Source: Streptosporangium subroseum (GTDB lineage: Bacteria > Actinomycetota > Actinomycetes > Streptosporangiales > Streptosporangiaceae). Taken from it: a DNA stretch of 64,000 nucleotides. The position numbers and the translations under genes are program-made. Every line of letters begins with the position of its first letter. The first letter of the stretch is position 1. Of the stretch, positions 15,997-24,109 are shown piece after piece. The stretch lies in assembly GCF_900188345.1 (NCBI RefSeq), contig NZ_FZOD01000038.1:28312-92311 (forward strand). Direction: 5' to 3'. The notes below the pieces were generated by a model. That model searched no databases, was not told the origin of the DNA, and saw only the letters and a list, made by a program, of their open reading frames with translations.

Positions 15997-17388
15997 ATGA
16001 CGCACCCTGAAAATGACGTGGCCTCGCTCATGCAGGCCGCGCAGGACAACCTGTGGATGCACTTCACCCGGCACAGCTCCTACGCGGGCGCCGAAGTGCC
16101 GATGATCGTGCGGGGCGAAGGCTCCTATATCTATGACGTGCACGGTAAGCGCTACCTTGACGGCCTCGCGGGACTGTTCGTGGTCCAGGCCGGGCACGGT
16201 CGCAGCGAACTGGCCGAGGCCGCCGCCAAGCAGGCTCAGGAGCTGGCGTTCTTCCCGCTGTGGTCGTACGCGCACCCCAAGGCCGTCGAGCTCGCCCAGC
16301 GCCTGGCCGCCGAGACCCCCGGAGACCTGAACCGCGTCTTCTTCACCACCGGTGGCGGCGAGGCCGTCGAGACCGCGTGGAAGCTCGCCAAGCAGTTCTT
16401 CAAAGTCACCGGCAAGCCGCTCAAGCACAAGGTCATCAGCCGCCAGATCGCCTACCACGGCACCCCGCACGGCGCCCTGTCGATCACCGGCATCCCGGCC
16501 TTCAAGGAGATGTTCGAGCCGCTGGTCCCGGGTTCGATCAGGGTGCCCAACACCAACCACTACCGGGCCGACGAGATCACCGGCGTGCCCGGCATGACGC
16601 CGGAGCAGTACGGCTACTGGGCCGCCGAGCGCGTCGCCCGTGCCATCGAGATGGAGGGCCCGGACACCGTGGCCGCCGTCTTCGTCGAGCCGGTGCAGAA
16701 CGCCGGCGGGTGCTTCCCGCCGCCGCCCGGATACTTCAAGCGCCTGCGCGAGATCTGCGACGAGTACGACGTTCTCCTCGTCTCCGACGAGGTCATCTGC
16801 GCCTTCGGCCGCCTCGGCACCATGTTCGGCGGGCAGAAGTTCGACTACGTCCCCGACATGATCACCTGCGCCAAGGGCATGACCAGCGGCTACTCGCCGA
16901 TCGGCGCCATGATCGCCTCCGAGCGTCTCTTCGAGCCGTTCAAGACCGGCACCCAGATGTTCGCCCACGGCTACACCTTCGGCGGCCACCCGGTGTCCTC
17001 GGCCGTGGCCCTGGCCAACCTCGACCTGTTCGAGCGAGAGGACCTGCTCGGGCACGTGACCCGTAACGAGCCGGTCTTCCGCTCGACCCTGGAGCGTCTC
17101 CTCGACCTGCCGATCGTCGGCGACGTGCGCGGCTCCGGCTACTTCTGGGGCATCGAGCTCGTCAAGGACAAGGGCACCAAGCAGACCTTCAACGCCGAGG
17201 AGTCCGAGCGCCTCATCCGCGGCTTCCTCACCCCGGCCCTCTACGAGGCGGGCCTGTACTGCCGCGCCGACGACCGCGGCGACCCGGTCATCCAGCTCGC
17301 CCCGCCGCTCATCTGCGGTCCCAAGGAGTTCGACGAGATCGAGTCGATCCTCCGCTCCGTGCTGACGGAGGCGGGGAACCGGCTCTGA
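15997..17388 (+). CDS. Class III PLP-dependent aminotransferase
   Basis: 463 residues. Hallmarks are FFTTGGGEAVETAWKLAKQF (cofactor phosphate contact), VFVEPVQNAGG, LLVSDEVICAFGRLG with the Asp binding the pyridine nitrogen, and MITCAKGMTSGYSPIGA with the Schiff-base lysine near residue 293. The subgroup includes omega-amino-acid:pyruvate transaminases; the exact amine donor is unknown. ATG 15997 follows GAGGGA; the frame is open further upstream but without family sequence. Alanine dehydrogenase comes next on the same strand. Together they could pass amino groups from a donor to pyruvate and recycle alanine. Confidence 0.9.
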   Translation: MTHPENDVASLMQAAQDNLWMHFTRHSSYAGAEVPMIVRGEGSYIYDVHGKRYLDGLAGLFVVQAGHGRSELAEAAAKQAQELAFFPLWSYAHPKAVELAQRLAAETPGDLNRVFFTTGGGEAVETAWKLAKQFFKVTGKPLKHKVISRQIAYHGTPHGALSITGIPAFKEMFEPLVPGSIRVPNTNHYRADEITGVPGMTPEQYGYWAAERVARAIEMEGPDTVAAVFVEPVQNAGGCFPPPPGYFKRLREICDEYDVLLVSDEVICAFGRLGTMFGGQKFDYVPDMITCAKGMTSGYSPIGAMIASERLFEPFKTGTQMFAHGYTFGGHPVSSAVALANLDLFEREDLLGHVTRNEPVFRSTLERLLDLPIVGDVRGSGYFWGIELVKDKGTKQTFNAEESERLIRGFLTPALYEAGLYCRADDRGDPVIQLAPPLICGPKEFDEIESILRSVLTEAGNRL

Positions 17389-17395
17389 GCGCGCC

Positions 17396-17433
17396 GCCGT
17401 ACACGACCCGGTAACCGGCGTGTCGTGTACGGC
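17396..17433 (+). terminator. Hairpin after the aminotransferase
   Basis: GCCGTACACGAC pairs perfectly with GTCGTGTACGGC over 12 bp with a 14-base loop, beginning 8 bases after the aminotransferase stop. It suggests that transcription mostly ends here and that ald has its own promoter. Confidence 0.6.
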
Positions 17434-17540
17434 GACCGGCGTGTCGCCGCAGGCGGCCACCGAGCCGCGCATACGGCGGCTCACCGCCACTGAGAACCAC
17501 GCACGCCGCTCGCGGTCTCATGACCCATGGCGGCCGAGCC

Positions 17541-17632
17541 ACGTACGGGGCTCGCGGCTCACCGAAGCGTGACCGCGCCTGCCTGAACGTACGGGGTTCG
17601 CGGCTCACCCAAGCGTGACCGTGCCTCCCTGA
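17541..17632. repeat. Two tandem 46-bp repeats upstream of ald
   Basis: Copies at 17541-17586 and 17587-17632 both begin ACGTACGGGG and end CCTGA. They differ at only four positions by eye. The second copy ends 49 bp before the ald start, so the array sits where a promoter or regulator site would be. Confidence 0.75.
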
Positions 17633-17681
17633 ATCGGGTGGTGACCTCCGCCCTGAAATTTAAATCCCGAAAGGAACCGTT

Positions 17682-18797
17682 ATGAAGATCGGCGTGCCTG
17701 CCGAGGTCAAGAACCACGAGTACCGCGTCGCCGCGACCCCGGCGGGCGTGCACGAGCTGGTTCGCCACGGTCACGAGGTCTACATCCAACGCGGCGCGGG
17801 CCTCGGCTCGCACCTTCCCGACGAGGACTACCTCTTCGCCGGTGCGAAGATCCTCGACACCGCCGACGAGGTGTGGGGCCAGACCGAGATGATCCTCAAG
17901 GTCAAGGAGCCGATCGCGGAGGAGTACCACCGCATGCGTGCGGGGCAGGTGCTCTTCACCTACCTGCACCTCGCGGCCGGCCGCGAGTGCACCGACGCCC
18001 TGCTCAAGCAGCAGGTCACCGGCATCGCCTACGAGACCGTCCAGGTCGGCAACACCCTGCCGCTGCTCGCCCCGATGTCCGAGGTCGCGGGCCGTCTGGC
18101 CCCGCAGGTCGGCGCCTACAACCTGATGCGCTTCAACGGCGGCCGCGGCGTGCTGCCCGGCGGCGTGCCCGGCGTGGCCCCCGCCAAGATCGTCGTCATC
18201 GGCGCCGGTGTCTCCGGCCTCAACGCGGCGCAGATCGCGGTCGGCATGGGCGCGGACGTCACCGTCCTCGACCTCAACGTCGACCGGCTGCGCTTCATCG
18301 ACGCCATCTACCAGGGCCGCCTGAAGACCCTCGTCTCGACCTCCTACGCGATCGAGCAGGAGGTTCTCGAGGCCGACCTGGTCATCGGCGCGGTGCTGAT
18401 CCCGGGCGCCAAGGCCCCGACCCTCGTCTCCAACGAGCTGGTCTCCCGCATGAAGCCGGGCTCCGTGCTCGTCGACATCGCCATCGACCAGGGCGGCTGC
18501 TTCGAGGACTCGCGCCCGACCACGCACGCCGAGCCGACCTACCAGGTCCACAACTCGATCTTCTACTGCGTGGCCAACATGCCGGGTTCGGTGGCCAACA
18601 CCTCCACCTACGCGCTGACCAACGCGACGCTGCCCTACGCGGTCAAGCTGGCGAACCTGGGCTGGAAGTCGGCACTCCAGCAGGACCCCGCCCTGGCGCT
18701 GGGCCTCAACACCCACGCGGGCCGGCTCACCAACGACCAGGTCGCGCTCGCGCTCGACCTGCCGTCCGTGCCGGTCTCAACGGTCATCGCCGCCTGA
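17682..18797 (+). CDS. ald: Alanine dehydrogenase
   Basis: Catalyses NAD-linked reversible deamination of L-alanine to pyruvate and ammonia. 371 residues, exactly the family length. It starts MKIGVPAEVKNHEYRVAATP, has the catalytic Lys75 (ILKVKEP) and His96 (FTYLHLA), and a Rossmann fold from about residue 170 (VVIGAGVSGLNAAQIAVGMG). The end (THAGRLTNDQVALAL) is also typical. AAAGGA precedes ATG 17682. The neighbouring transaminase may feed it alanine. A 46-bp tandem repeat just upstream may affect regulation. Confidence 0.97.
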   Translation: MKIGVPAEVKNHEYRVAATPAGVHELVRHGHEVYIQRGAGLGSHLPDEDYLFAGAKILDTADEVWGQTEMILKVKEPIAEEYHRMRAGQVLFTYLHLAAGRECTDALLKQQVTGIAYETVQVGNTLPLLAPMSEVAGRLAPQVGAYNLMRFNGGRGVLPGGVPGVAPAKIVVIGAGVSGLNAAQIAVGMGADVTVLDLNVDRLRFIDAIYQGRLKTLVSTSYAIEQEVLEADLVIGAVLIPGAKAPTLVSNELVSRMKPGSVLVDIAIDQGGCFEDSRPTTHAEPTYQVHNSIFYCVANMPGSVANTSTYALTNATLPYAVKLANLGWKSALQQDPALALGLNTHAGRLTNDQVALALDLPSVPVSTVIAA

Positions 18798-18833
18798 TCC
18801 GACACCCGTACGGGCCCCGCTTGGCGGACGGAC

Positions 18834-18887
18834 CGGAAAAGCACGGCTCCATGGTCGCACCCGTGACCGTGGAGCCGTGCTTTTCCG
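18834..18887. terminator. Strong hairpin terminator after ald, probably bidirectional
   Basis: CGGAAAAGCACGGCTCCA and TGGAGCCGTGCTTTTCCG are perfect 18-bp arms. The internal A and T runs give a U-rich tail in either direction. It separates ald from the convergent Sel1-repeat gene. Confidence 0.85.
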
Positions 18888-18915
18888 ATCTTTACGAAGG
18901 CAGGCCCGGTCGTCC

Positions 18916-20328
18916 TCACGGCGCCCGGCCCGAGCGCAGGGCGCGGGCGGTGATCAGGACGTGCTCGACCTCGGCGGGGCTCGGCCAGGGAGCGCTGCCG
19001 GGACGGAGCAGCGCGGCCCGGACCAGGGCCAGATGCTTGATCGCCCCCGGGGGCAACCCGCTCCGCTCGGTCAGCCAGGCCACGACGTCGGTGTGGTCAT
19101 GCAGCGGCCGGGTGACGATATCCCAGGTGCCGAGGATCTCGGTCAGCTCGCCGATCTTCAGCGGAGTGCCGCCCCGACGGGACACGGCGGCCGCGGCCAG
19201 CTCGGCGCGGGCGACCAGCTCGGGCTCGGTGGTGCGGTCCCAGATCGGGGACGGCGGGTCCGACAGCCAGCTCTCGGCCTCCTGGGAGAAACCGGCCGCC
19301 GAGAGCAGCGAGGCCAGCTCGACCGCGGCCCGGTGGTGCCCGGCCCGGGCCGCCTGGCGGAACCAGTGCTGTCCGCCCTGAAGGTCATTGTGCTCGGCGA
19401 TGAGCAACAGCCCGAAGTTGAAGGCCGCCTCGGGGTCGCCGCCCGCCGCGGCACGGCTGAACCAGTGGCCCGCCGCCTGCGAGTCGCTCATCTCCACACA
19501 CACAAAACCGGCCGTCCGCTGATCGTCGATCCGTCCGGTGTGGGCGGCCCGCTCGAACCAGGCACGGGCGGTGCGCAGATCCCCGTGGGTCAGCGCGATC
19601 CCGCCGAGCTGGGACGCGGCCCCGGGATGCTCGTTCTTGGCGGCCAGCCGGTAGAACGCCTCGGCACCCTCCGGATCCCGGTTGGCCTGCAGGAACAGGC
19701 CCAGATGGTAGGCCGCGTCGGCGTGGCCGCCCCTGGCTGCCAGCTCCCACCAGCGCAGCGTCTCCTCCTCCTCGCCGGAGGCGTAGGCGAGGAATCCCAG
19801 GTCGTTGGCGGAGGCGAGGTCGCCGTCCATCGCCGCCCTGCGGTGCCACTCCCAGGCGGACTTCGTCTCGCCGCCGTCCTCGCAGATCAGCGCGAGTCGC
19901 CGGGCCGCGGCCCGGGAACCCGCCCTGGCCGCCCTCTCGAACCATCGCCGGGCGGCCGGCATGTCACCGCGCTGCTCCAGCAGGAGCGTCGCCAGGTTCA
20001 CCGCCGCCTCGACGTCACCGGTGTCCGCGGCGAGCTCGTACCACGCCACGGCCTCCACCAGGCTGCCGTGCTTCTCGTGCCAGATGCCGAGGTTGTACGC
20101 GCTGTCGATGTTGCCCCCGACCGCCGCCCGCTCCCACCAGTGCCGCGCCGCCGAACGGTCGCCATGCTGGGCGAAGTGGCGACCGAGCAGGTGCGCGGCC
20201 TGAATGTCACCGCCGTGCGCGGCGAGCAGCAACTCGGTCTCGCGGTCCGTGTCGTTCTCGTGCTCGGTGCTCCGGGGGATGGGTATCAAGACCGCAGCCG
20301 TCTCCCGATCGTCAGGCCACCACCCCAT
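18916..20328 (-). CDS. Sel1/TPR-like repeat protein
   Basis: 470 residues. From about residue 35 to 330 a 34-38 residue unit repeats about eight times, with the pattern GDxxAAxxLGxxxxxxGDxxxAxxWWERAA (for example SAYNLGIWHEKHGSLVEAVA). This is the Sel1-like alpha-solenoid used for protein-protein contacts. The last 120 residues are helical with no recognised domain. ATG 20328 is chosen because GGGGAGG lies just upstream; an in-frame start at 20367 adds 13 residues. No enzyme is suggested. It stands alone between two transcription barriers. Confidence 0.85.
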   Translation of the reverse strand: MGWWPDDRETAAVLIPIPRSTEHENDTDRETELLLAAHGGDIQAAHLLGRHFAQHGDRSAARHWWERAAVGGNIDSAYNLGIWHEKHGSLVEAVAWYELAADTGDVEAAVNLATLLLEQRGDMPAARRWFERAARAGSRAAARRLALICEDGGETKSAWEWHRRAAMDGDLASANDLGFLAYASGEEEETLRWWELAARGGHADAAYHLGLFLQANRDPEGAEAFYRLAAKNEHPGAASQLGGIALTHGDLRTARAWFERAAHTGRIDDQRTAGFVCVEMSDSQAAGHWFSRAAAGGDPEAAFNFGLLLIAEHNDLQGGQHWFRQAARAGHHRAAVELASLLSAAGFSQEAESWLSDPPSPIWDRTTEPELVARAELAAAAVSRRGGTPLKIGELTEILGTWDIVTRPLHDHTDVVAWLTERSGLPPGAIKHLALVRAALLRPGSAPWPSPAEVEHVLITARALRSGRAP

Positions 20329-20399
20329 GTCGCCCTCCCCGCCGACGATGCACAGCCGATAGCGCACAGACTGTCACGTAACCATGCGACAGCGGAGCG

Positions 20400-20523
20400 T
20401 TATTACCGACTTCGGTCTTCCGGCGCGCTCGGAGGAACGCTCATCGAAGGGCGCGGAGGAACGCTCGGAGGGCTTGGAGAGATCCTCATCGGAGGAACGC
20501 TCATCACGCTCATCGGGGAACGC
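20400..20523. repeat. Degenerate GGAACGCTCATC repeats
   Basis: The spacer between the Sel1-repeat gene and the TauE-like gene contains about five imperfect copies of GGAGGAACGCTC, several followed by ATC, at irregular spacing. No gene is visible. Confidence 0.6.
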
Positions 20524-21846
20524 TCAGAGGAAGGTGATGAAACCCACGTACATCCCCATCGAACAGACGTAACGCAACGATCCAGGAGGGCGCGGGTCAA
20601 GCCGTACGGTGGCGGGCAGGGCCACGTCGCGGCCGTCGATCGTGAGCATCCGGGTGCAGCCGGGGGCGCCCACGAGGTGGAAGACGATCTCGGCGGACAC
20701 GCCCGCGCGGGCGGTCACCACCCCCGGCCGGTAGCCGCGGTCGGTGGCCCAGACGTCGATCCGCTGGGTGCCGTCGGCGCGCACGGTCGCCGCCGCCGCG
20801 GGCGAACCGCCGGAGCCGGGAAGCCAGCCGCCCAGGCTCATCCCCGAGGCGATCGTCCACAGGCCCGTGGCCAGCGCGACGATCCCCGCCAGCGCCGCCA
20901 GCCTGGTCGTGGCGACCCGTCGAAGGGCCAGCCCGAGCAGCGCGAACGCGGGCGCCGTCCCCACCGCGAACCCGGCCATCACCGCCGCCCCGCCCAGCGC
21001 GGATCCGCTGGAGACCGCCACCACCTCGGTGCTGAGCGTGACCCCGCAGGGCAGCAGGATCGTCGCCGCTCCCAGCATCACCGCCCTGACCCCGGGAGCG
21101 ACCACCCCGCCCCCGAAGGTGAGAGCCCTCTCCCCGGAGGCGGTCGGTTCGGTCCGGGAGACGAGCGTCCCGCTCCCAGAGGCGGCCGGTCCGTTCCCGG
21201 AGGTGATCGTCCCGCTCCCAGAGGCGGCCGGCCCGGTCCCGGAGGTGATCGTCCCGTTCCCGGAGATGGCCGGCCCGCTCCCAGAGGTGAGCCTTTCGTC
21301 CCCAGAGACGGCCGGTCCGTTCCCAGAGGGGAGCGTTCCGCCCTCGGGGACCGTGGCCTGTGAGGCGATCGTCCTGCCCCCGAAAACCGTGGCACGGAGG
21401 GCGATCACCTTGCCTCCGAAAGCCGCCGCCCGGGAGGCGACGGTCCGGTGCGGGGCGCACCCGACCGGCTCGCGCCTGAACATGCGGGCACCGAAGACCA
21501 TGACCGCGATCCCCGCCACGACGAGCAGCGCGGCCCTCACCTCGGGTCCCAGCTGTACGGCGGAGCCGACCAGGCCGAGAAGCGCCCCGGCCACCACGTG
21601 CGAACCGGAACGGCCGGCCAGAAACAGCGAGACGACCGCAGGACCCGACGGCTCCCGGACCATAGGGCGGTCCCCGCCACAGACAGGGTTTTCACGGGAG
21701 GTGAGCCCGGCGAGCAGGCCCCCCTGCATCGCCGTACACGAGGCCGTGCCCGCCACCAGCCCGGCGGCGAGCCCCCCGGCGAACAGCGCGGCCAGGCCCG
21801 CGCTCAGCGGACGGCCAGAGTTGCGATCCAGATCCCCACGGAGCAA
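20524..21846 (-). CDS. TauE/SafE-like membrane transporter with heptapeptide linker and cupredoxin-like C-terminus
   Basis: 440 residues. An N-terminal set of spans (LAALFAGGLAAGLVAGTASC, VVAGALLGLVGSAVQLG) and a second set (AATILLPCGVTLSTEVVAVS, GGAAVMAGFAVGTAPAFALL) match the UreH/SafE-type permease pattern with its conserved Cys-bearing helix starts. Between the halves lies a Ser/Gly-rich segment of ten 7-residue units. The last 100 residues resemble a secreted cupredoxin fold (GCTRMLTIDG, then LRYVCSMGMYVGFITF) with Cys and Met copper-type ligands. Copper or another soft metal is the likely cargo; this rests on family resemblance. Confidence 0.75.
   Translation of the reverse strand: MLRGDLDRNSGRPLSAGLAALFAGGLAAGLVAGTASCTAMQGGLLAGLTSRENPVCGGDRPMVREPSGPAVVSLFLAGRSGSHVVAGALLGLVGSAVQLGPEVRAALLVVAGIAVMVFGARMFRREPVGCAPHRTVASRAAAFGGKVIALRATVFGGRTIASQATVPEGGTLPSGNGPAVSGDERLTSGSGPAISGNGTITSGTGPAASGSGTITSGNGPAASGSGTLVSRTEPTASGERALTFGGGVVAPGVRAVMLGAATILLPCGVTLSTEVVAVSSGSALGGAAVMAGFAVGTAPAFALLGLALRRVATTRLAALAGIVALATGLWTIASGMSLGGWLPGSGGSPAAAATVRADGTQRIDVWATDRGYRPGVVTARAGVSAEIVFHLVGAPGCTRMLTIDGRDVALPATVRLDPRPPGSLRYVCSMGMYVGFITFL
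21120..21330 (-). repeat. Ten 21-bp in-frame repeats within the TauE-like gene
   Basis: Each 21-bp unit encodes seven residues of the form SGxGxxx; alternate units give GPAA-type and GTIT-type ends, so a 42-bp super-repeat is also visible. All units keep frame, consistent with slippage expansion of a flexible cytoplasmic or periplasmic loop. Confidence 0.8.
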
Positions 21847-22120
21847 AACTAACCATGCCAGATCGGAACCGACAGTAACAATATATTCACTTTGTGCTCA
21901 TAACATGCTCCCCTGGGCGGGGTTGAGCTTGCATCCCCGAGACATACGGGCCGACGCCCCCGGAGAGACGGTCCTGTACCCCCGAGGGTGTGAGCCTGTG
22001 CGTGTGAGCCTGCGCCCCCCGAAGGGGTAGGTCTGCGCCCTCGAAGGTGCGGACCTGGCCTCCCGGGGGTGCGGGCCGGCCCCCGAAGGTGCGAGCCTGG
22101 GCCCCGGAGGGGTGCGGGAT
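21847..22120. other. Intergenic region with GC-rich degenerate repeats
   Basis: No gene is supported. Around 21950-22110 a GGGCCCCCGAAGGTGCGAGCCTG-like unit recurs with much variation (CCCCCGAGGG, CCCCGAAGGT, CTCGAAGGT, CCCCGAAGGT, CCCCGGAGGG). Some copies could form hairpins ending transcription of the SHOCT gene. Confidence 0.5.
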
Positions 22121-22399
22121 CTACGAGACGCCGCCCCTCAGGACCGAGGTGTGCTCGAAGTATTCGTCGCTGCTCATCTCGCCGCGGGCGTACCGCTCGG
22201 CGAGGATCTGTTCCGCCGACGCGGTCGTGCTGACCGGACTCGACGGGGACGCGCGGTGGCCGCTCCACGGCCCCCACCCGTTGCGCCGGGCACGGAACGC
22301 CAACGTCGCCAGTGCGACCCAGAACAGGATCCAGAAGGCCGGAAACACCGGCCACCACATCCCAGGCCCCCAGTGCGGAGCCAATGCGAGGACATCCAT
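22121..22399 (-). CDS. Small SHOCT-domain membrane protein
   Basis: 92 residues. A single hydrophobic span (MWWPVFPAFWILFWVALATL) follows a short Trp/Pro-rich N-terminus. The C-terminal 35 residues (ASAEQILAERYARGEMSSDE, then YFEHTSVL) are a SHOCT motif, a short helical module of uncertain role found at protein ends. ATG 22399 has a consensus AAGGAGG 5-6 bases upstream, so the longer frame to 22426 is rejected. It lies just upstream of the TauE-like gene on the same strand. Confidence 0.85.
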   Translation of the reverse strand: MDVLALAPHWGPGMWWPVFPAFWILFWVALATLAFRARRNGWGPWSGHRASPSSPVSTTASAEQILAERYARGEMSSDEYFEHTSVLRGGVS

Positions 22400-22712
22400 G
22401 TCTACCTCCTTCGACGCTCTCCACATTCCTCTGGAAAGCCACGAAGGGAATCGCCCCGTCGTCTCATCTCGCTCTACCGCGCGGGGCGTACGGGTCCCGT
22501 TATGCGCGCCCCGGACCTTACGAGTGTGCGAACCCCGTTATGGGTCGCCAAGGGTTTGCGGGGCGGTGAGGTCTGTCGCGGGTCGAGGGAACTCGCGGGG
22601 TGGCGCTTGTTCCGGCTCGACGGGATCTCGCGGGCTTACCGGCCTTGTCACGGGTCGCCAGGAGCTTGGGGTGATACGGGTCGCCCAGGATCTCGCGGGC
22701 GTATGGGCCTCG
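22400..22712. other. Intergenic region with degenerate GGGTCGCCAGGAT/CTCGCGGG repeats
   Basis: From about 22490 to 22735 phrases such as GTTATGGGTCGCCAAGG, CACGGGTCGCCAGGAGCTTG and ACGGGTCGCCCAGGATCTCG recur about every 50-60 bp. No convincing open frame or RNA gene is seen. Confidence 0.5.
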
Positions 22713-23381
22713 TTACGAGTTGCCGGGATCTTGCGGGGGGACGGGGCTTGCCTGGAGGTTACTCAGGATCTTCTCGAAGGCCGAGGTCTCCAGGGTGAAG
22801 CCGACCGGCTCGGGGATGTGCAGCGCGGAGCCCACCGCGACGCGGGTGAGGGTCTGGTATTCCCCCGCCTTTGGATCGCTGAAGACCGTCACGGTGGGAG
22901 GCGTGGCCACGGGGTCGATGAGCAGCATCAGGGGGACCAGCCCGGAGGCGTAGAGGTCGGGTTTGCGGTCGCGGTCGTCGACGACGCTTCCCGGCGACAC
23001 GATCTCGGCGACCATGAGCAGGCCGGAGGAGAGCAGCTCGCGGGCGCCCCAGCGGGGGCAGTCGGCGGGGGCCAGGACGAAGTCGGGCTCGACCGGATCG
23101 CGGGGCCCGTCGATGCAGACGTCGACGTTGCCGCTGAAACCGTCCCACCCCTTCTCCTCGATGAGCGGAAGGAGGGCGCTGTAAAGGCGCATTGCGATTC
23201 TGGCGTGCTCGGGGGTGCCCACCGGGCTCACTATGAGTCTCCCGTCGATGATCTCGGTCCGTAGTCCGGGAAGTTGGGGAAGCGCGTCGAAGAGCTCGCG
23301 CGCCGTACTTGGCAGGGGCTTGGACGCGGTCTCGGGTGAAGGCCGTAGTTTGGCGTGGCTCCGCTGCGATGTCATGGCCAT
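22713..23381 (-). CDS. Uma2-family protein (DUF820, predicted PD-(D/E)XK nuclease fold)
   Basis: 222 residues. Core motifs: LRTEIIDGRLIVSPVGTPEH, then NVDVCIDGPRDPVEPDFVLA, LLMVAEIVSPGSVVDDRDRK and PDLYASGLVPLMLLIDP. The E..DG, PD and EIxSPxS...DxxxK pattern is that of the Uma2 restriction-endonuclease-like fold. These proteins are very abundant in actinobacteria and cyanobacteria, and their biological role is unknown to me. ATG 23381 has GGAGGGG upstream. The open frame continues in front of it but is antisense sequence of no family. Confidence 0.88.
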   Translation of the reverse strand: MAMTSQRSHAKLRPSPETASKPLPSTARELFDALPQLPGLRTEIIDGRLIVSPVGTPEHARIAMRLYSALLPLIEEKGWDGFSGNVDVCIDGPRDPVEPDFVLAPADCPRWGARELLSSGLLMVAEIVSPGSVVDDRDRKPDLYASGLVPLMLLIDPVATPPTVTVFSDPKAGEYQTLTRVAVGSALHIPEPVGFTLETSAFEKILSNLQASPVPPQDPGNS

Positions 23382-23461
23382 TCCCCTCCGTGTTTTGATG
23401 AACACGTTGAGTATCTCGGTTGGAGGGGCCAAGTACGAGGTTTTCCCGGTAGGGCGGAGGG

Positions 23462-24109
23462 TCAGCCCCAGCCGGGGCGGACCAGGCCGGACTCGTAGGC
23501 GATGACGACGAGCTGGGCGCGGTCGCGGGCGTGCAGTTTCATCATGGCCCGGCTGACGTGGGTCTTCGCGGTGGCCGGGCTCATGAAGAGTTTCCGGGCG
23601 ATCTCGTCGTTGGTCATGCCCGTGCCGACCAGGGTGAGGACCTCGCGCTCGCGGTCGGTGAGCAGGCCGAGGTCGTGGCCGGAGCGGGGTTCCTTGGCGC
23701 GGCTGGCGTATTCGGCGATCAGGCGGCGGGTCACGCCGGGGGAGAGCAGGGCGTCGCCGGCGGCCACGACGCGGACGGCCTGGATGAGCTCGGCCGGTTC
23801 GGTGTCCTTGACCAGAAAGCCGCTGGCGCCGTTGCGGAGGGCCTCGAAGACGTATTCGTCGAGCTCGAAGGTGGTCAGAATGATGATCTTCGGTCCCGGG
23901 GGCATCTCCCGGGTGGCGGTCAGCCCGTCCATGCCGGGCATGCGGATGTCCATCAGGACCACGTCGGGTTCGTGCTCGGCGGCCAGGCGCAGGGCCTGCG
24001 CGCCGTCGGAGGCCTCGGCCACCACGGTCATTCCGGGCTGGGCGTCCAGCAGGGCCCGGAATCCGGCCCTGACCAGCGCCTGGTCGTCGGCGAGGACGAT
24101 CTTGATCAT
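23462..24109 (-). CDS. NarL/LuxR-family response regulator
   Basis: 215 residues. The receiver domain has the acidic pair (IVLADDQALV), the phosphoacceptor in VVLMDIRMPGMDG, the Thr in IIILTTF and the Lys in FLVKDTEP. The C-terminal LuxR HTH reads LLTDREREVLTLVGTGMTND, then EIARKLFMSPATAKTHVSR. It overlaps the histidine kinase gene by ATGA, so the pair is one operon. Kinase partner: 24106-25227. Target genes are unknown; gamma-glutamyltranspeptidase is divergent from the operon. Confidence 0.95.
   Translation of the reverse strand: MIKIVLADDQALVRAGFRALLDAQPGMTVVAEASDGAQALRLAAEHEPDVVLMDIRMPGMDGLTATREMPPGPKIIILTTFELDEYVFEALRNGASGFLVKDTEPAELIQAVRVVAAGDALLSPGVTRRLIAEYASRAKEPRSGHDLGLLTDREREVLTLVGTGMTNDEIARKLFMSPATAKTHVSRAMMKLHARDRAQLVVIAYESGLVRPGWG

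Noticed and set aside
18877..21363. 828-codon + strand frame across the Sel1-repeat and TauE-like genes
   Set aside because: It spans two genes of the opposite strand and their repeat-filled spacer, and its translation has no domain.
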